From contig SRSI01000004.1 of assembly GCA_005656395.1 (NCBI GenBank), positions 1,178,001 through 1,242,000 of the forward strand: a stretch of 64,000 nt of DNA, written 5' to 3'. The stretch comes from Strongyloides papillosus. Taxonomy: Eukaryota; Nematoda; Chromadorea; Rhabditida; Strongyloididae. The notes under the pieces are model-generated. The model had not been told where the DNA came from. It worked only from the letters and a program-made list of their open reading frames with translations, and ran no database searches. A program made the position numbers and the translations under genes. Positions within the stretch are counted from its first letter, which is position 1. Each line of letters starts with the position of its first letter. Positions 22,392 to 32,813 of this stretch are shown piece by piece.

Positions 22392-22482
22392 TGTTAAATA
22401 AGACAAATGAGAAAAATAATAATGACAATAAATCTAACTTATGCATGTATATATATTTAAATATCATCCTATTTATTCAACA
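22392..22482 (-). repeat. copia 5' LTR
   Basis: This is 91 bp and nearly identical to 18174-18266. Promoter and poly(A) signals must be compact at this length. An A+T-rich stretch with TATATATA is present, but no start site can be assigned. Confidence 0.92.
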
Positions 22483-22899
22483 CTTATTGTTGCTAGTAAA
22501 TTGTTTAAATTGGTGATTTTTATTTAAACATTTATAACTTCAAACAAAATTAAACTTTAATAACGTATTTTATAAAATAAAGATAAAAAACAAGTTGGGA
22601 TCTAAAATGAGCACAATGTTATAAAAAATATCAAAATTAAAAAAAAGCCACATTAATTTAAAAAGTCAAACATATATATTTTTGTAAAAAAATGAAGAAA
22701 TGTATGCGACAATCTAATATTTTGCGTCGTTTTAAAATTTTTGCTATTACTTGATATTTTTAAAATTTGAATAATATTCAATTTTTTAAAATGGTGGGAC
22801 ATTTTTTTGCATTATAGATAGAATTGTCAAAATTTGTCCTTTTTATTTTTTGTGTGTATGGACAAATAAGAAATATTTTGTGAACTAGAATACTTTTTG

Positions 22900-23453
22900 A
22901 TAATAATAATACCTAAAATATTAAATATGTTGAAAAAATTATGTCACAAACATAATTTTTTACCAAAAATACGAAATTTACGATCTTTAGTAAATGATAA
23001 CTTTTTTAAATCTTTTTTATTTAATTGGTATTATACCTATTCAATAGAGAATCGTTAGCTCTATTAGAATTATGTCATGACATTTGTGAGAATCGTCTCA
23101 ATGAGCATTTTTTTTTAAAATTACAGCTTTTTTGTTTTTATTCAAAATAAAATAATGTTAATAAAGTTTAACATTTATGACATTAATAATTTTAGTAAAA
23201 AAGAAGTTGAGCTTTCGATCTATAAGAGAATTACCTCAATATCATTTCATAAAAAAAAGTGACATGCACAAATAGAGCAAAAAAAAGATTTTTTTTGGAA
23301 AATAGCTATAAGTTCTGATAGAACCATAATTATTAAATAAAAATAAATAATTATTTCGCTTATTTACAAATTTACAAAATTTTACGCTTTTATCTCGAGT
23401 AGGAAAAAAGTTATAGGCATTTGCAAGTGGGGAGTTACTTTTAAGACACCCTG
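22900..23453 (-). repeat. Half-element of the CAGGGTGTCT foldback family
   Basis: The right end reads, on the opposite strand, CAGGGTGTCTTAAAAGTAAC and is followed by TA (23454-23455). Inward it aligns in inverted orientation with 13462-14060 for about 500 bp. It carries the internal motif GCTCAACTTCTTTTTTAC (inverted, 23200-23217). No matching left arm lies next to it, because the neighbour is the end of the 17164-22856 element. Confidence 0.65.
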
Positions 23454-23455
23454 TA

Positions 23456-25007
23456 TATTTCTTAATGCTAGAATAATGTATGTAACATTAACAAAACATG
23501 ATTTTTTAATAAAAATATTAAATGTAAATAAACATGAAAAAGATATTTAATAATTCAACAAATTTGCATCTTTTGTAGCACGGTTATAATTAGTATTTGT
23601 ACAATATTATTTTTAGATATTTCAGTGACAGTATTAGAAAGAAAAATGTCATGTTAATTGTAGTAATAAACATATTTATTATATCAGATTAAATGTATGA
23701 TTTCAAATAAATTTGAAATTATTTTTATATAGTCTAGCAAATATAAGTTGTAGAAATTTTATAATAATAACGAAAAGCAATAATTGCTTAACAATACAAA
23801 GTATGATTAATTTAGAACAGTATTTTAGACTACCCTTTTTAAATTAAAATATTAAAAAGTTTTTTTACTATAAACGCACAAAGAAAAACTGGTGAAGAAA
23901 ACTTGTCGTGTTTACTATCCAAATAAATTTTAGTTCATTCGTTGTAATGTAAAAAAATTAAAACGTTAAATAAATTGTTATTATATTTCGCGGTTTTTTC
24001 TTTCGTCATTTTTTAGACATAAATAAATTAAGTCGTTCTCTATAATTTTGTAACAAATTTATTTGACAAAAGTATCTAAACTGTACCAGGGTTCGAGATT
24101 AAATAATATGGCAATTTATGTGAAATCAAAAATGGGAATTTGGAAAAATTAAATATATTTATAAGAGATCTTGAATACCACTTAAATATTGTTTGATCAT
24201 TTGAAAATGTCTTTTACCATAGATTTAACCTGATAGTTTGGTAAGTTTTTTGGTAAGTTTTTTGTTAGCAGTTACAACTATATAATTTCAGTGTAAACAA
24301 TGAGGATTTTCAGAGCAAGATTTTATGAGGAAATTAACATACGTACGTTTTATGTTGATACAATTTAGAAGTACCGAGCTTGATGATTCTATGTCGAAGA
24401 GTATCTAATTTTAACAGATGCTCGTATATATTAAAAAAAAAGAGAAAATTCACCATACATCGTAGAGATGTAGCAATTTATTTGTTCAATGACTTGAACA
24501 ATGTGTTATATTTTTTTGGCAATTTTGAAAGAATATTTTAAAATCCATGTTGTTAAGATAAACACTAGAATAATTTAATTATTTTTTATTGAAGCAAATT
24601 TAAACCATTAATTACAATAAATTTTATTTTAGGCGACTGACAATTGATACAGTTTCGAAAATAATAGAACAAAAATGGTGGAAATTATATTTTACAAATG
24701 CGAAATATATCAGTTCAGCATAGTGGTATTTTTGGTTAAGACTATAACGTACAATTAAATTCATCTGTATTGACTTCTGGATATAATTAATGGCTAAATT
24801 ACTACTGAGATTTGATGATTCTTTTATTACGTAAAAAATGTGGTTATTATAATTGTCATATTAGTTTCCTGAATGTGATATTCATGATATATTTAATATT
24901 TAGTAAGCTATTTGTTCTTGATTTTTATAATTTAATAAATATTATATATTTTACTGTTGTTTATCTTTATCTAAATAAATGTTACTTTATTTACAGTGGT
25001 ATTTTTT
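23456..25007. other. A+T-rich DNA without recognised features
   Basis: No gene, RNA or bounded element supported. A directly repeated TGGTAAGTTTTT occurs at about 24238-24260. The hydrophobic plus frame starting at 24812 runs into the miniature element at 25008 and is not taken as a gene. Confidence 0.45.
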
Positions 25008-25401
25008 GGATGTACATTATGTCCGCCACTATATGCATTAAAACCGCCACTAACTTGAAAATATTTTTAACGTATGTAGAAGCAAATCATGATTTAAAAT
25101 TTAAGAGTTTCAAAAATAGACTTTGATAGGATATTAAAATGATGGCACAATGTGTACTTGTATGGTTAATGATATTCAATGTGCTCATATAAAATATACT
25201 TTCGATGATATACCTCAAGAATTTATTTCAGAATCATTAAAAGTAAGAAAAAAAAGAAAAAATATGGAATATGCATTGGAATATTAATTATTAAATTATT
25301 ATAATATTTATATTTTTTTTACTTACTAAATAAATTTTTGCTTGGAGTTTTTTGAAGTGGCGCACAATAATGCATATAGTGGCGTGATTTCTAATACATC
25401 C
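25008..25401 (+). mobile_element. MULE-derived miniature element, GGATGTA ends
   Basis: The ends are GGATGTACATTATGTCCGCC and, inverted, GGATGTATTAGAAATCACGC, followed on both sides by CGCCACTATATGCAT motifs. The flanks are GTATTTTTT (24999-25007) and GTATTTTTC (25402-25410), a 9-bp target duplication with one mismatch, typical of Mutator-like elements. The inside retains a short C-terminal coding scrap ending near 25287. The last 130 bp match the end of the larger element at 31655-32813, so this is a deletion derivative of the same family. Confidence 0.85.
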
Positions 25402-25410
25402 GTATTTTTC

Positions 25411-26108
25411 TATAATTAATAAACGTTATTCCAAAATATATACTTTGTTTTTTATAATTAAAGACACTATTCTAGAGTGACAGATTTTTGTCTTTTCCCA
25501 GTGATGAGATCGGTGTCCAGGGTTACTCAAATTTTAGTGCAAACTCGTCACCAGTATTTCTGTGCGTAGAAATAAATTATATTTTACAACTTTAACAAGT
25601 TCGATTTTTTAAAATGTTCGTAAAAGTTAAAAGATAATATAAAAAAATAATTTATAATAATTCAGGCTATTAAAACATATTAATAAAGATAGTATAATTT
25701 AAAAATAAACACTCTTTTATGAAAGTTTTTACAATTTTATTTAAGATTATTTTCTAATCTTGAGTTATATTTTATATAAGATTTTTGCTGGCACGTTACT
25801 CGGCCGGTTTGAAAGTCAGATAATATTCAGATATGTAAATTTATTATTTTTTTTATTAGACACATATACATTTTTTTGCTCGCTAGCGAGCGGTGCTTTT
25901 GTATTTTTCTCTGTTATTAGTAGAAGGAAAATTATAAACTACCTATATTAGAGTGTGTTTCCCCGTTTGAAGCTGTCTGGGTGGTGTCTAGCAACTTCCG
26001 GGTCACCGTAAATGTTATTTCTAAATTCTGTGATTCCTAAGTTACTGAATCTCTAGAATATTATCTAACTTATCTAAGACATAAATTTATTGTCATCTTT
26101 TTTGAAAT
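25411..26108 (+). other. Region upstream of the non-LTR retrotransposon frame
   Basis: This probably includes the retrotransposon 5' leader: base composition becomes less A+T-rich from about 25940 (for example TGTCTGGGTGGTGTCTAGC). The start of the element is not defined. A perfect 14-bp palindrome GCTCGCTAGCGAGC lies at 25878-25891. The hydrophobic frame at 25760-25951 is not convincing. Confidence 0.4.
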
Positions 26109-28679
26109 ATGTGTACAAAAAGAATTAGCAGTAGCAATACTAATAATAACAAAAATAAAAAAGAATTTATTAGAGTTAAAGTGGGCACTCTCAATACCAG
26201 AGGGGGTCTAAAATCTTGGGGAGTAAAGCAAAAATTGGTAGAAGATCTCAAGTCCCTAAAGATCAATATAACGTTTATTAATGAAACAAAAAACAACCAA
26301 ACTATATCAGAAAAAAGTGAAGGAGTTCTCATCTCAGTAGGAGCTGCTGTTAATTCATAAGGTGGTACTGGCTTCATTATCATTGGTGATAAATTAATTG
26401 AAGCTGTCTCTAAGATTAAACATATCAACAATCGAGTAAGCTGTATGGTGATAAACATTAATAATAAGAAATTAGAATTGATATGTACATATGCACCAAA
26501 TGAAACTTGTCAGGAAAAAGACAGGGAGGATTTCTATCATGTTCTTCAGTCTAACTTTAATGTTCTTAAATTGAAGACAGATTTTGCTATAATTGGAGGA
26601 GATTTTAATGCAACATTGGGTAGAGAGGTTGTCGAAAACGTGGAAGGCAAATACAGCTTTAATGAGGAGACAAATGAAAATGGATCTGCATTAATAGAAT
26701 ATGCTGTTAAAAATAAATTAGTTATTGTTGATTCTTTTTTTCCTAAAAGACCAGGAAAGCAGTGGACATGGGCTAAACCTGGTGCCTTCTCTAACAATCC
26801 ATTTAAAAGAAGTTATCTTAAGTGCTTGGATTACTTTTCAACAAATAGAAAACAACTATTTGATAACGTGGAAAGTGTGTTCTTTGAAAAGTTTAATCCT
26901 ACTTTATCTGACCACTGTCTCAAATTTGCTTCCATACGATGTAGTCTCAGCTGGATATCTTATGTAAAGTTCTCTAGGGTTATTCAAAAAAAGAAATATC
27001 CATTTCAAACTATGGATACTGTCACTACAGTCGCTGATCATATAGGAGGTAGTTTTGTTATGGGTGATGATAACGTAGATAAGCTATACGACACCTTAAT
27101 TCAATTTTATAAGAAAGTTGCTAAGAATGTCACGAATGAAATTGTTATTAAATCAAGAATTCCAGAAGATATTCAGAAGTTATTCGGCAAAAGAAGAGAG
27201 CTGAAAGTTGAATTAGCTAAGTTTATTCTAAATAAGAACTCAGTATATTCTACTAAAAATATAGAATTGAATATTCTGAATAAGTTATTACGGAAGGAAT
27301 TAAATAACTATCTGGAAAAGAAAAAAATCACTAAACTTAGAGCGGAAGTGGAAAAAGGCAGAGGTGTCAAAAAAGTGTTTAAAAATTTATTCAATAGAAA
27401 ACAAGCTGTACCAGCACCAAAGGATGATATCTATAAATTTTACAGTGAACTTTGTGGATTATCTAAAGAAGAAAAATCAAGGAAGAGAAAGCACTGGAAG
27501 CTTTATAGAAATGTCAAATCTTTTGAACCTGAAATTTTAAAAGTTGAAGTTCTAAAAGCTATAAACTGCTCTGATAAAGGTAAACAACCTGGACTAGATG
27601 GAATTGATGATTATCTTTTGAAATATATGGCTAAATCGGACAATGTACTGAATTTTGTCACTCTTCTTTTCAACTTGTGCTGGAAAACAATGAAATTTCC
27701 TAAATCTTTGAGGTTAACTAAGGTGGCTCTTTTTTTTAAAAAGGGATCTCGTCAGTATAATAGGAATTACTGTCTAATAACAATTATATCCTATGTTTAC
27801 AAGAGCTTTATTAGAATTTGGATAGGTAGAGTTAATAATATAGTTAATCCTCAAATAGGATCTAATCAAATGGGTTTCAGAGAAAAGCGATCCTGTATTG
27901 ATGCAATTAGTCGTCTAGATAATCTTATAAGTGTGAGGCATGAATTTAATCTTCCTACGATCTTAGGATTGTCAGATTTCTCCAAAACATATGATAGTAT
28001 GTATAAGGAAATGTTGTTTAAGATTTTAATTTCTTCATATAACATTCCATTGCATCTAGTTAACATTCTGGTTAGTCTATGTTCTAACAATTATCTTATG
28101 TTTGATCCAGAATACGGTAAAAAGATTAAATGCAGGGTATGGAGGAGACTAAAGCAGGGATGTCCCGCATCACAAATGCTGTTCAATGCTATTCTAGAAT
28201 TTATATATAGAAATGCTCTTCTAGACGACTCGCTTAATCCTTTACCTAATTTTGAAGCTGCTGTTAATGGGTTACGAGTAGTGGGAATTTCATATGCCGA
28301 TGATACTACTCTCATTGCTGATAGGAATGATAGTTCCAAGAAAATGTTGTCTGCTTTTACATATCATTCTAAAAGAGTTGGACTTGATATTAATTTGGAT
28401 AAATCTAATTATATGGCGTTCCAAATTGAAATGGAAAATTCTTTTGAAATTCCTCCTTGTACTTCTTTCAACTATTTGAGTAGAAAATTAAGCTTCCTAA
28501 AATGCAGGCCTTTTATTAGACAAATAAAAGTAAGGGGTTATAAAGCACTTAGTGTTATTCGTCTCGCTTTACGTGCTGTTTCATCGAAAGCAAGGCGCTT
28601 TCCATTCCAATCGACAATTAGAAGCTGTTACACGTACGTTTGCCAAACATGGACTTTAACTAAAAATGCCTTATTGTGA
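26109..28679 (+). pseudogene. Non-LTR retrotransposon EN-RT protein, one internal stop
   Basis: A single frame runs from 26109 to 28679 and is interrupted only by TAA at 26358-26360. The N-terminal part is an APE-type endonuclease, which nicks target [31 protein letters not shown], then [11 protein letters not shown] with the catalytic SDH. The C-terminal part is a reverse transcriptase: [62 protein letters not shown] and the active-site block [12 protein letters not shown] near 28285-28320. This layout fits L1/Tx1- or RTE-like elements; I cannot settle the clade. Several conserved positions are unusual (KTYDS where KAFDS is normal, [11 protein letters not shown] for RPISLL..YK), suggesting some decay. 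No upstream Gag-like ORF1 or 3' tail is evident, so this is probably a 5'-incomplete, slightly decayed copy. Confidence 0.88.
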
Positions 28680-29380
28680 CATAGCCTGCTTGGATCGGAA
28701 ATTTATATTCTCATGTAAACTAATAAATGCGGAAGAAATTCGTAATAAAGAAAATATATCCAATGATAAAAGAATCTCAATAGCTCTCATCTATACATAT
28801 GCTAAGGTGGAACCACTAGAGCAATACGTCTTCAAAATCAAGTGTAGGTAACTACATAACGTTCATTATAACGACTTTCTAGCCTTAAACCTACTGTGGT
28901 ATTACTCTTATGGATATTAAAGAAAAGTTGACAGATCTAGAGAAAGATATCTTGATAATATTAAAAAATATAACTTATTAAAATTTTTTGTCAATTCTGA
29001 TAAATTAGATAGAACAGATTTTATTTGTAACATTGTACCCCTTACATGTTGAGAATAGTACGTAAATAAATAAATTATATTAAACACAAACACCAAATTA
29101 ATACAATACAATATTACATCAAAATTAATTCTTAAAATTGGGCTCACTAAAAAATAATCAGGGAGATAAATAAATAAATAAAATAATTTACATTTATCAC
29201 CAATTTTAACTTGTATCCCTGTCATTTTATCAGTGCACAAGTATTAACTTAGAAAACCTCTAAAATAGGAAAATACATTAGATTATGAAATACCTCATAC
29301 AATTAAAACAGAAATGTAAAATGAAATGATTTCAAAATTTCTAGGCTTTTATACCAAATCTCTTAATTGGTAAAATGTAA
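28680..29380. other. Probable 3' part of the retrotransposon, then A+T-rich spacer
   Basis: To about 28900 the composition resembles the preceding element and a short plus frame (28666-28851) could be a frameshifted continuation. No poly(A) or tandem-repeat tail marks the end. Beyond that no feature is supported. Confidence 0.35.
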
Positions 29381-29739
29381 TCCATTATCGGAAAAGGGTA
29401 AACTCAACATGGTGTGTCATAACATATTTTATCGCGCGTCAAAATTGGTCGTTGTTTACTAAAATTTTGGAGTATGGTAATAAATTATTTTAATTTATTT
29501 AAAATTCTTTTTAATTATGAGTTTGCCTTAGCATATCATTAATATTATTATAATCACAAGCAATAAAAATTACGGGAGTACGAGAATTTTAAGTGAAATA
29601 AATAATCAACATCCTAATTTTAAAATTAGTCGTTCTACAATAGATAAAGAACTTGGAAAACATGGAGGTATTTTTATTAATTTTTTTAAAGTGTTGCTGT
29701 TAATAGATAAAAATAATAATAAAGTAGTTCCTAGTAATA

Positions 29740-30653
29740 TTAGGTTGGTGCATAAATAATGGCCACGGAGAGAAAAAATGAATTAAGACAATATTTCTTC
29801 AAGTTTATGTTAAGTAAATTAATGAAAAATATATTCGTTAGAATCTACACATTTTTTTCAACATTCTAACAGCTTTTGAATCCCCGTTTTTTAAGATTCA
29901 GGACTTTTGGATCTAATGAAAGTCACTGAAATAGCTTTCTGCCGACTCCTGATTCTTAAACAATTTATCCTTAAAAAATACATCCAAATGCTCAAACAAA
30001 TCGGAAATTGTAAGAAAGAGATCAGGGGAGTATGTAGGGTAAGATAGAGCTCCATATTTCAATTTACCAAGTTTTTTTAATACTAGTTTTGAAAAATGGC
30101 ATCTTATCTTGTCATTCTATAATATTGAGTTATTCCTATTTTTAAAGTCGGATGATTTTCTTTAGTTTTCCACTAATTTTCTCAAGCTTCTTTCAATATA
30201 TTTTAACTCTCTTGGTCACTGCTTTAGATTTAGCTCGATAATCTTCCATTAATTCTGAGTATTGGTAGTAAAGGGTCCTCTTTTACCCTCTTCATTATTG
30301 AGATCAAAATTAACCCCTTGGAATTTCTCAAACCACCGATGCAAATACCGTTCAGAAGTTGACCCTTCCCCCTATGCATTCACTTTATTTCGATATGCTT
30401 CAACTCTATTACATCTAAGTTTGAACCCATGTAAGAAAATTATATGTAATTCTCTTTTTGACAACATCTTTAAGATTGGACATAACCTTTTTAAAATTAA
30501 TTTTTAAATCGAGGTAATATGCAAAATATTATCAGGGCAAGTCTTCCTACATTTCTACATAAAGACTGTTTTAATATGAATTTATTTATTTTAATTTTTT
30601 ACAATGAAAAATCGTAGTAAGAATTTGCGGCCATTATTTATGCACCAACCTAA
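29740..30653 (-). mobile_element. Internally deleted mariner, copy 1
   Basis: The ends are TTAGGTTGGTGCATAAATAA inverted, bordered by TA (29738-29739, 30654-30655). The element is 914 bp where full mariners are about 1.3 kb. On the minus strand it keeps an N-terminal piece (RYLHRWFEKFQGVNFDLN near 30310-30355) and a C-terminal piece around YPTYSPDL (near 30030), while the middle with the first catalytic residues is missing. It matches 61200-62114 almost base for base, including the deletion. It is inserted in the N-terminal part of the old MULE. Confidence 0.9.
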
Positions 30654-31654
30654 TATAACAATAAACAGCAATTTTTCATTGGATTTAACTATTTTGAAAG
30701 CTAAGTATCATAAGGGGGTTATTGAAAATCTTTCTAGTTAAAGAAGTACGGGCTTAAAAAAATTTATTTTTGAAAATTTTGATAATGATTTTTTTTGCAA
30801 TTAAAGGAAAACTTTTTATAAAAGGTCGATGTTGTCATTGTCGTTCAATTTATGATAAAGAAATAAAGACAGATAGTAATTCTCAATTAAGTCCTACTGG
30901 TGTTCATCACCGCGAATGTGAAAGTGTTTTTTATACACAGTTATTACGAAATCTTTGTTTTTCATTTTTACACAAGAGGCAATAGATAGTAGATTGCTTT
31001 CAACCAAAGCTTATCAAAAGTTTTTGAAATATATTGCAAATTTTGGTAGTTCCAACGATATAAATACATTAGGTTTTACTACAAAAAAAAACATTTTTGT
31101 CTTTGCACAATTTAAGAATTCTTATTCCAAGAGAAAAAGAATATTTGATTCAAAAGTTTTTTTAGAAGAATTAAAGTTATTAAATAATGAAACTTGTTTT
31201 CATAATTTTGGTGATGATGTTGGTATTGGATATTAAACACCATCAATGGCAAAATAAGTAAAATATGCTAAATTTTTACTTCTTGACGGGACTTTTCAAA
31301 AATCATGTAAAGGGTTTTCGCAATTGTATACTATACATATTTGTAATAGTTTTGGAAGATCTCTGCCAGTTTTTTTTGGTTTTTTGATGTCAAAAAAGGC
31401 AAATACATACAAAATTTTCTTTAATTATGTTTGTACTTTTTTTGATAATCAAAATGTTGATGAAAAAATAGACTGGAGTAAAATTACTGTGATGTCTGAT
31501 AAAGAAATGGCAGTATTGAAAATATTTAAAAATATACTTCCTATCAAATTTCACAAATTATGTTTATTTCATTTCACCCAATCTTTACAACGTAATTTGA
31601 AAAAAGAAGGATTTAATACTTTGGTACAAAAAAGTCTATATTTCATAACCTTCG

Positions 31655-32813
31655 GGATGTACATTTTGTCCGCCACTATATGCATGGAAAACGCCACTAT
31701 ATGCATGGAAAACGCCACTATATGCATAAAAATCGCCACTGCTGTATCTAACGAAAACGCCACTATATGCATTAATACTGCCACTATATATAGCATGAAC
31801 GTCAATTTGCATAAAGAAAAAATCTAAAATTGTAATTATTTTTAAAGCAATATAATATATATATGATATCAATAATAATGTCCTTCTTTTTTTTTCAATA
31901 TGACGAGCAAACAGTCATCATTTTTTCCTTACTTTTCCACAATTAATAAAGAGGAGTGTGAAAATAAAATCGCTTCAGAAAGTATGAGGAAAAAAACAAC
32001 AAAAGGTGAATTCTGTTATTATGTATGTAAAGAAGAAAAGTGTAAAAGGTGTTTTCGTACTACTTTCATTCCTACTGCTAACATATATATAATATCATCA
32101 AATAGTAAGTTTAAAAAGGCTGTTTGATAATGTTTTTTAGACGTTAGTCATAATGAAAGTTGCTTTGAATCTAAGAAATTTACTATTGACGAGCAAACTA
32201 AAAAAGTAGTATTGGACATGTATTCTTCAAATGCAACACCTTTACAAATTGAAGTTTTTCTTCGTTCTGTAAGTTAATAAACAAATATTTTGGTATTGTT
32301 TTTTACTTTTAGCAACAATTTACGTTAAACTTGTCATTACAACAAATAAGAAATATATGTTATACCAACAATAAAAAAAACACAAATTCTACTGATCATG
32401 TAAGAGATATAATTGAAAAAATTAAACAAGAAAATAAAGTTAAAGTCATTTATGATAACATTGATATAGAATCAAATTATGGTGAATTTTCTCCACTGTT
32501 ATCCACCGATAGTCTTCTTGAATCTTTCAAAAAAAATGGTTCAACACTTCATTGGGATGGAACATATAAACTTGGAAAAATTAAGTCAATTTGTCATATA
32601 TTTAGATATGTTAGTAGAACAAATCATTTTGTTCCAATTGCTATTGGAATATTAATTATTAGATTATTATAATATTTATATTTTTTTATTTATTAAATAA
32701 ATTTTTGATTAGATTTTTTCGAAGTGGCGCAAATAATGCATATGGTGGCGGTTTTGTATACATTTAAGGTGGCGCACAATAATGCATATAGTGGCGCGAT
32801 TTCTAATACATCC
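31655..32813 (+). mobile_element. Nested MULE-family element with 21-bp phased CGCCAC repeats
   Basis: The ends are GGATGTACATTTTGTCCGCC and, inverted, GGATGTATTAGAAATCGCGC. The left subterminal region is an array of CGCCACTATATGCAT units starting at 31671, 31692, 31713, 31734, 31758 and 31779 (21-bp steps with one of 24). Inverted units lie at the right end near 32720-32800. The element interrupts the older MULE transposase between its Cys/His block and the catalytic Glu. It shares its final 130 bp with 25008-25401. No clear target duplication is visible, which may mean a local deletion. It encodes the front half of a FLYWCH/MULE-type transposase. Confidence 0.83.
31900..32672 (+). CDS. N-terminal part of MULE transposase, two very short introns
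   Basis: The protein reads through when two introns are removed: 32105-32140 (36 nt, GTAAGT...TTTTTTAG) and 32269-32312 (44 nt, GTAAGT...TTTTAG). Both junctions restore frame. Exon 1 starts MTSKQSSFFPYFSTINK and leads into KGEFCYYVCKEEKCKRCFRT, which with the later SHNESC resembles a FLYWCH zinc finger, the usual DNA-binding domain ahead of MULE transposases. The last exon ends with STLHWDGTYKLGKIKSICHI, the MULE block holding the first catalytic Asp, and then runs into 3' terminal element sequence and stops. The catalytic core is therefore truncated by an internal deletion; a product could bind element ends but not catalyse transposition. The splicing is inferred from sequence only. Confidence 0.65.

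Larger units (their letters stand above)
18174..22482 (-). mobile_element. Complete Ty1/copia LTR retrotransposon
   Basis: The element is 4309 bp, flanked by the 5-bp duplication CTTAT (18169-18173 and 22483-22487). It has short TG...CA LTRs of 93 and 91 bp, a primer-binding site, one unbroken Gag-Pol frame and a polypurine tract. The two LTRs differ by one substitution and one TA-dinucleotide length change, which points to recent insertion. It is transcribed on the minus strand, so the 5' LTR is at 22392-22482. Everything needed for retrotransposition in cis appears present. It lies inside an older TIR element. Confidence 0.95.
17164..22856. mobile_element. Older TIR element that hosts the copia insertion
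   Basis: The left end (17164) and inverted right end (22856) share CACACAAAAAATAAAAAGGA, and a TGTCCCACC block follows inside both ends. Both are bordered by TA (17162-17163, 22857-22858), again a Tc1/mariner-type signature. The copia element at 18174-22482 with its 5-bp duplication lies inside; without it the element is about 1.38 kb. A partial copy at 63455-64000 aligns with its left part. The right arm beyond the end motif aligns poorly with the left arm. No transposase frame is visible in the non-copia part. Confidence 0.7.

Noticed and set aside
24812..25126. 104-residue plus-strand hydrophobic frame
   Set aside because: It crosses the boundary of the MULE-derived element at 25008 and owes its length to A+T-rich composition.
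26546..28339. Minus-strand and alternative plus-strand frames within the EN-RT gene
   Set aside because: They lie wholly inside the recognisable retrotransposon frame and lack motifs.
31569..31872. Two overlapping minus-strand open frames with repeated HIVAFSM- and YSGVFHA-type residues
   Set aside because: They are translations of the 21-bp CGCCAC array in other frames. The repeat period divisible by three keeps frames open by chance.
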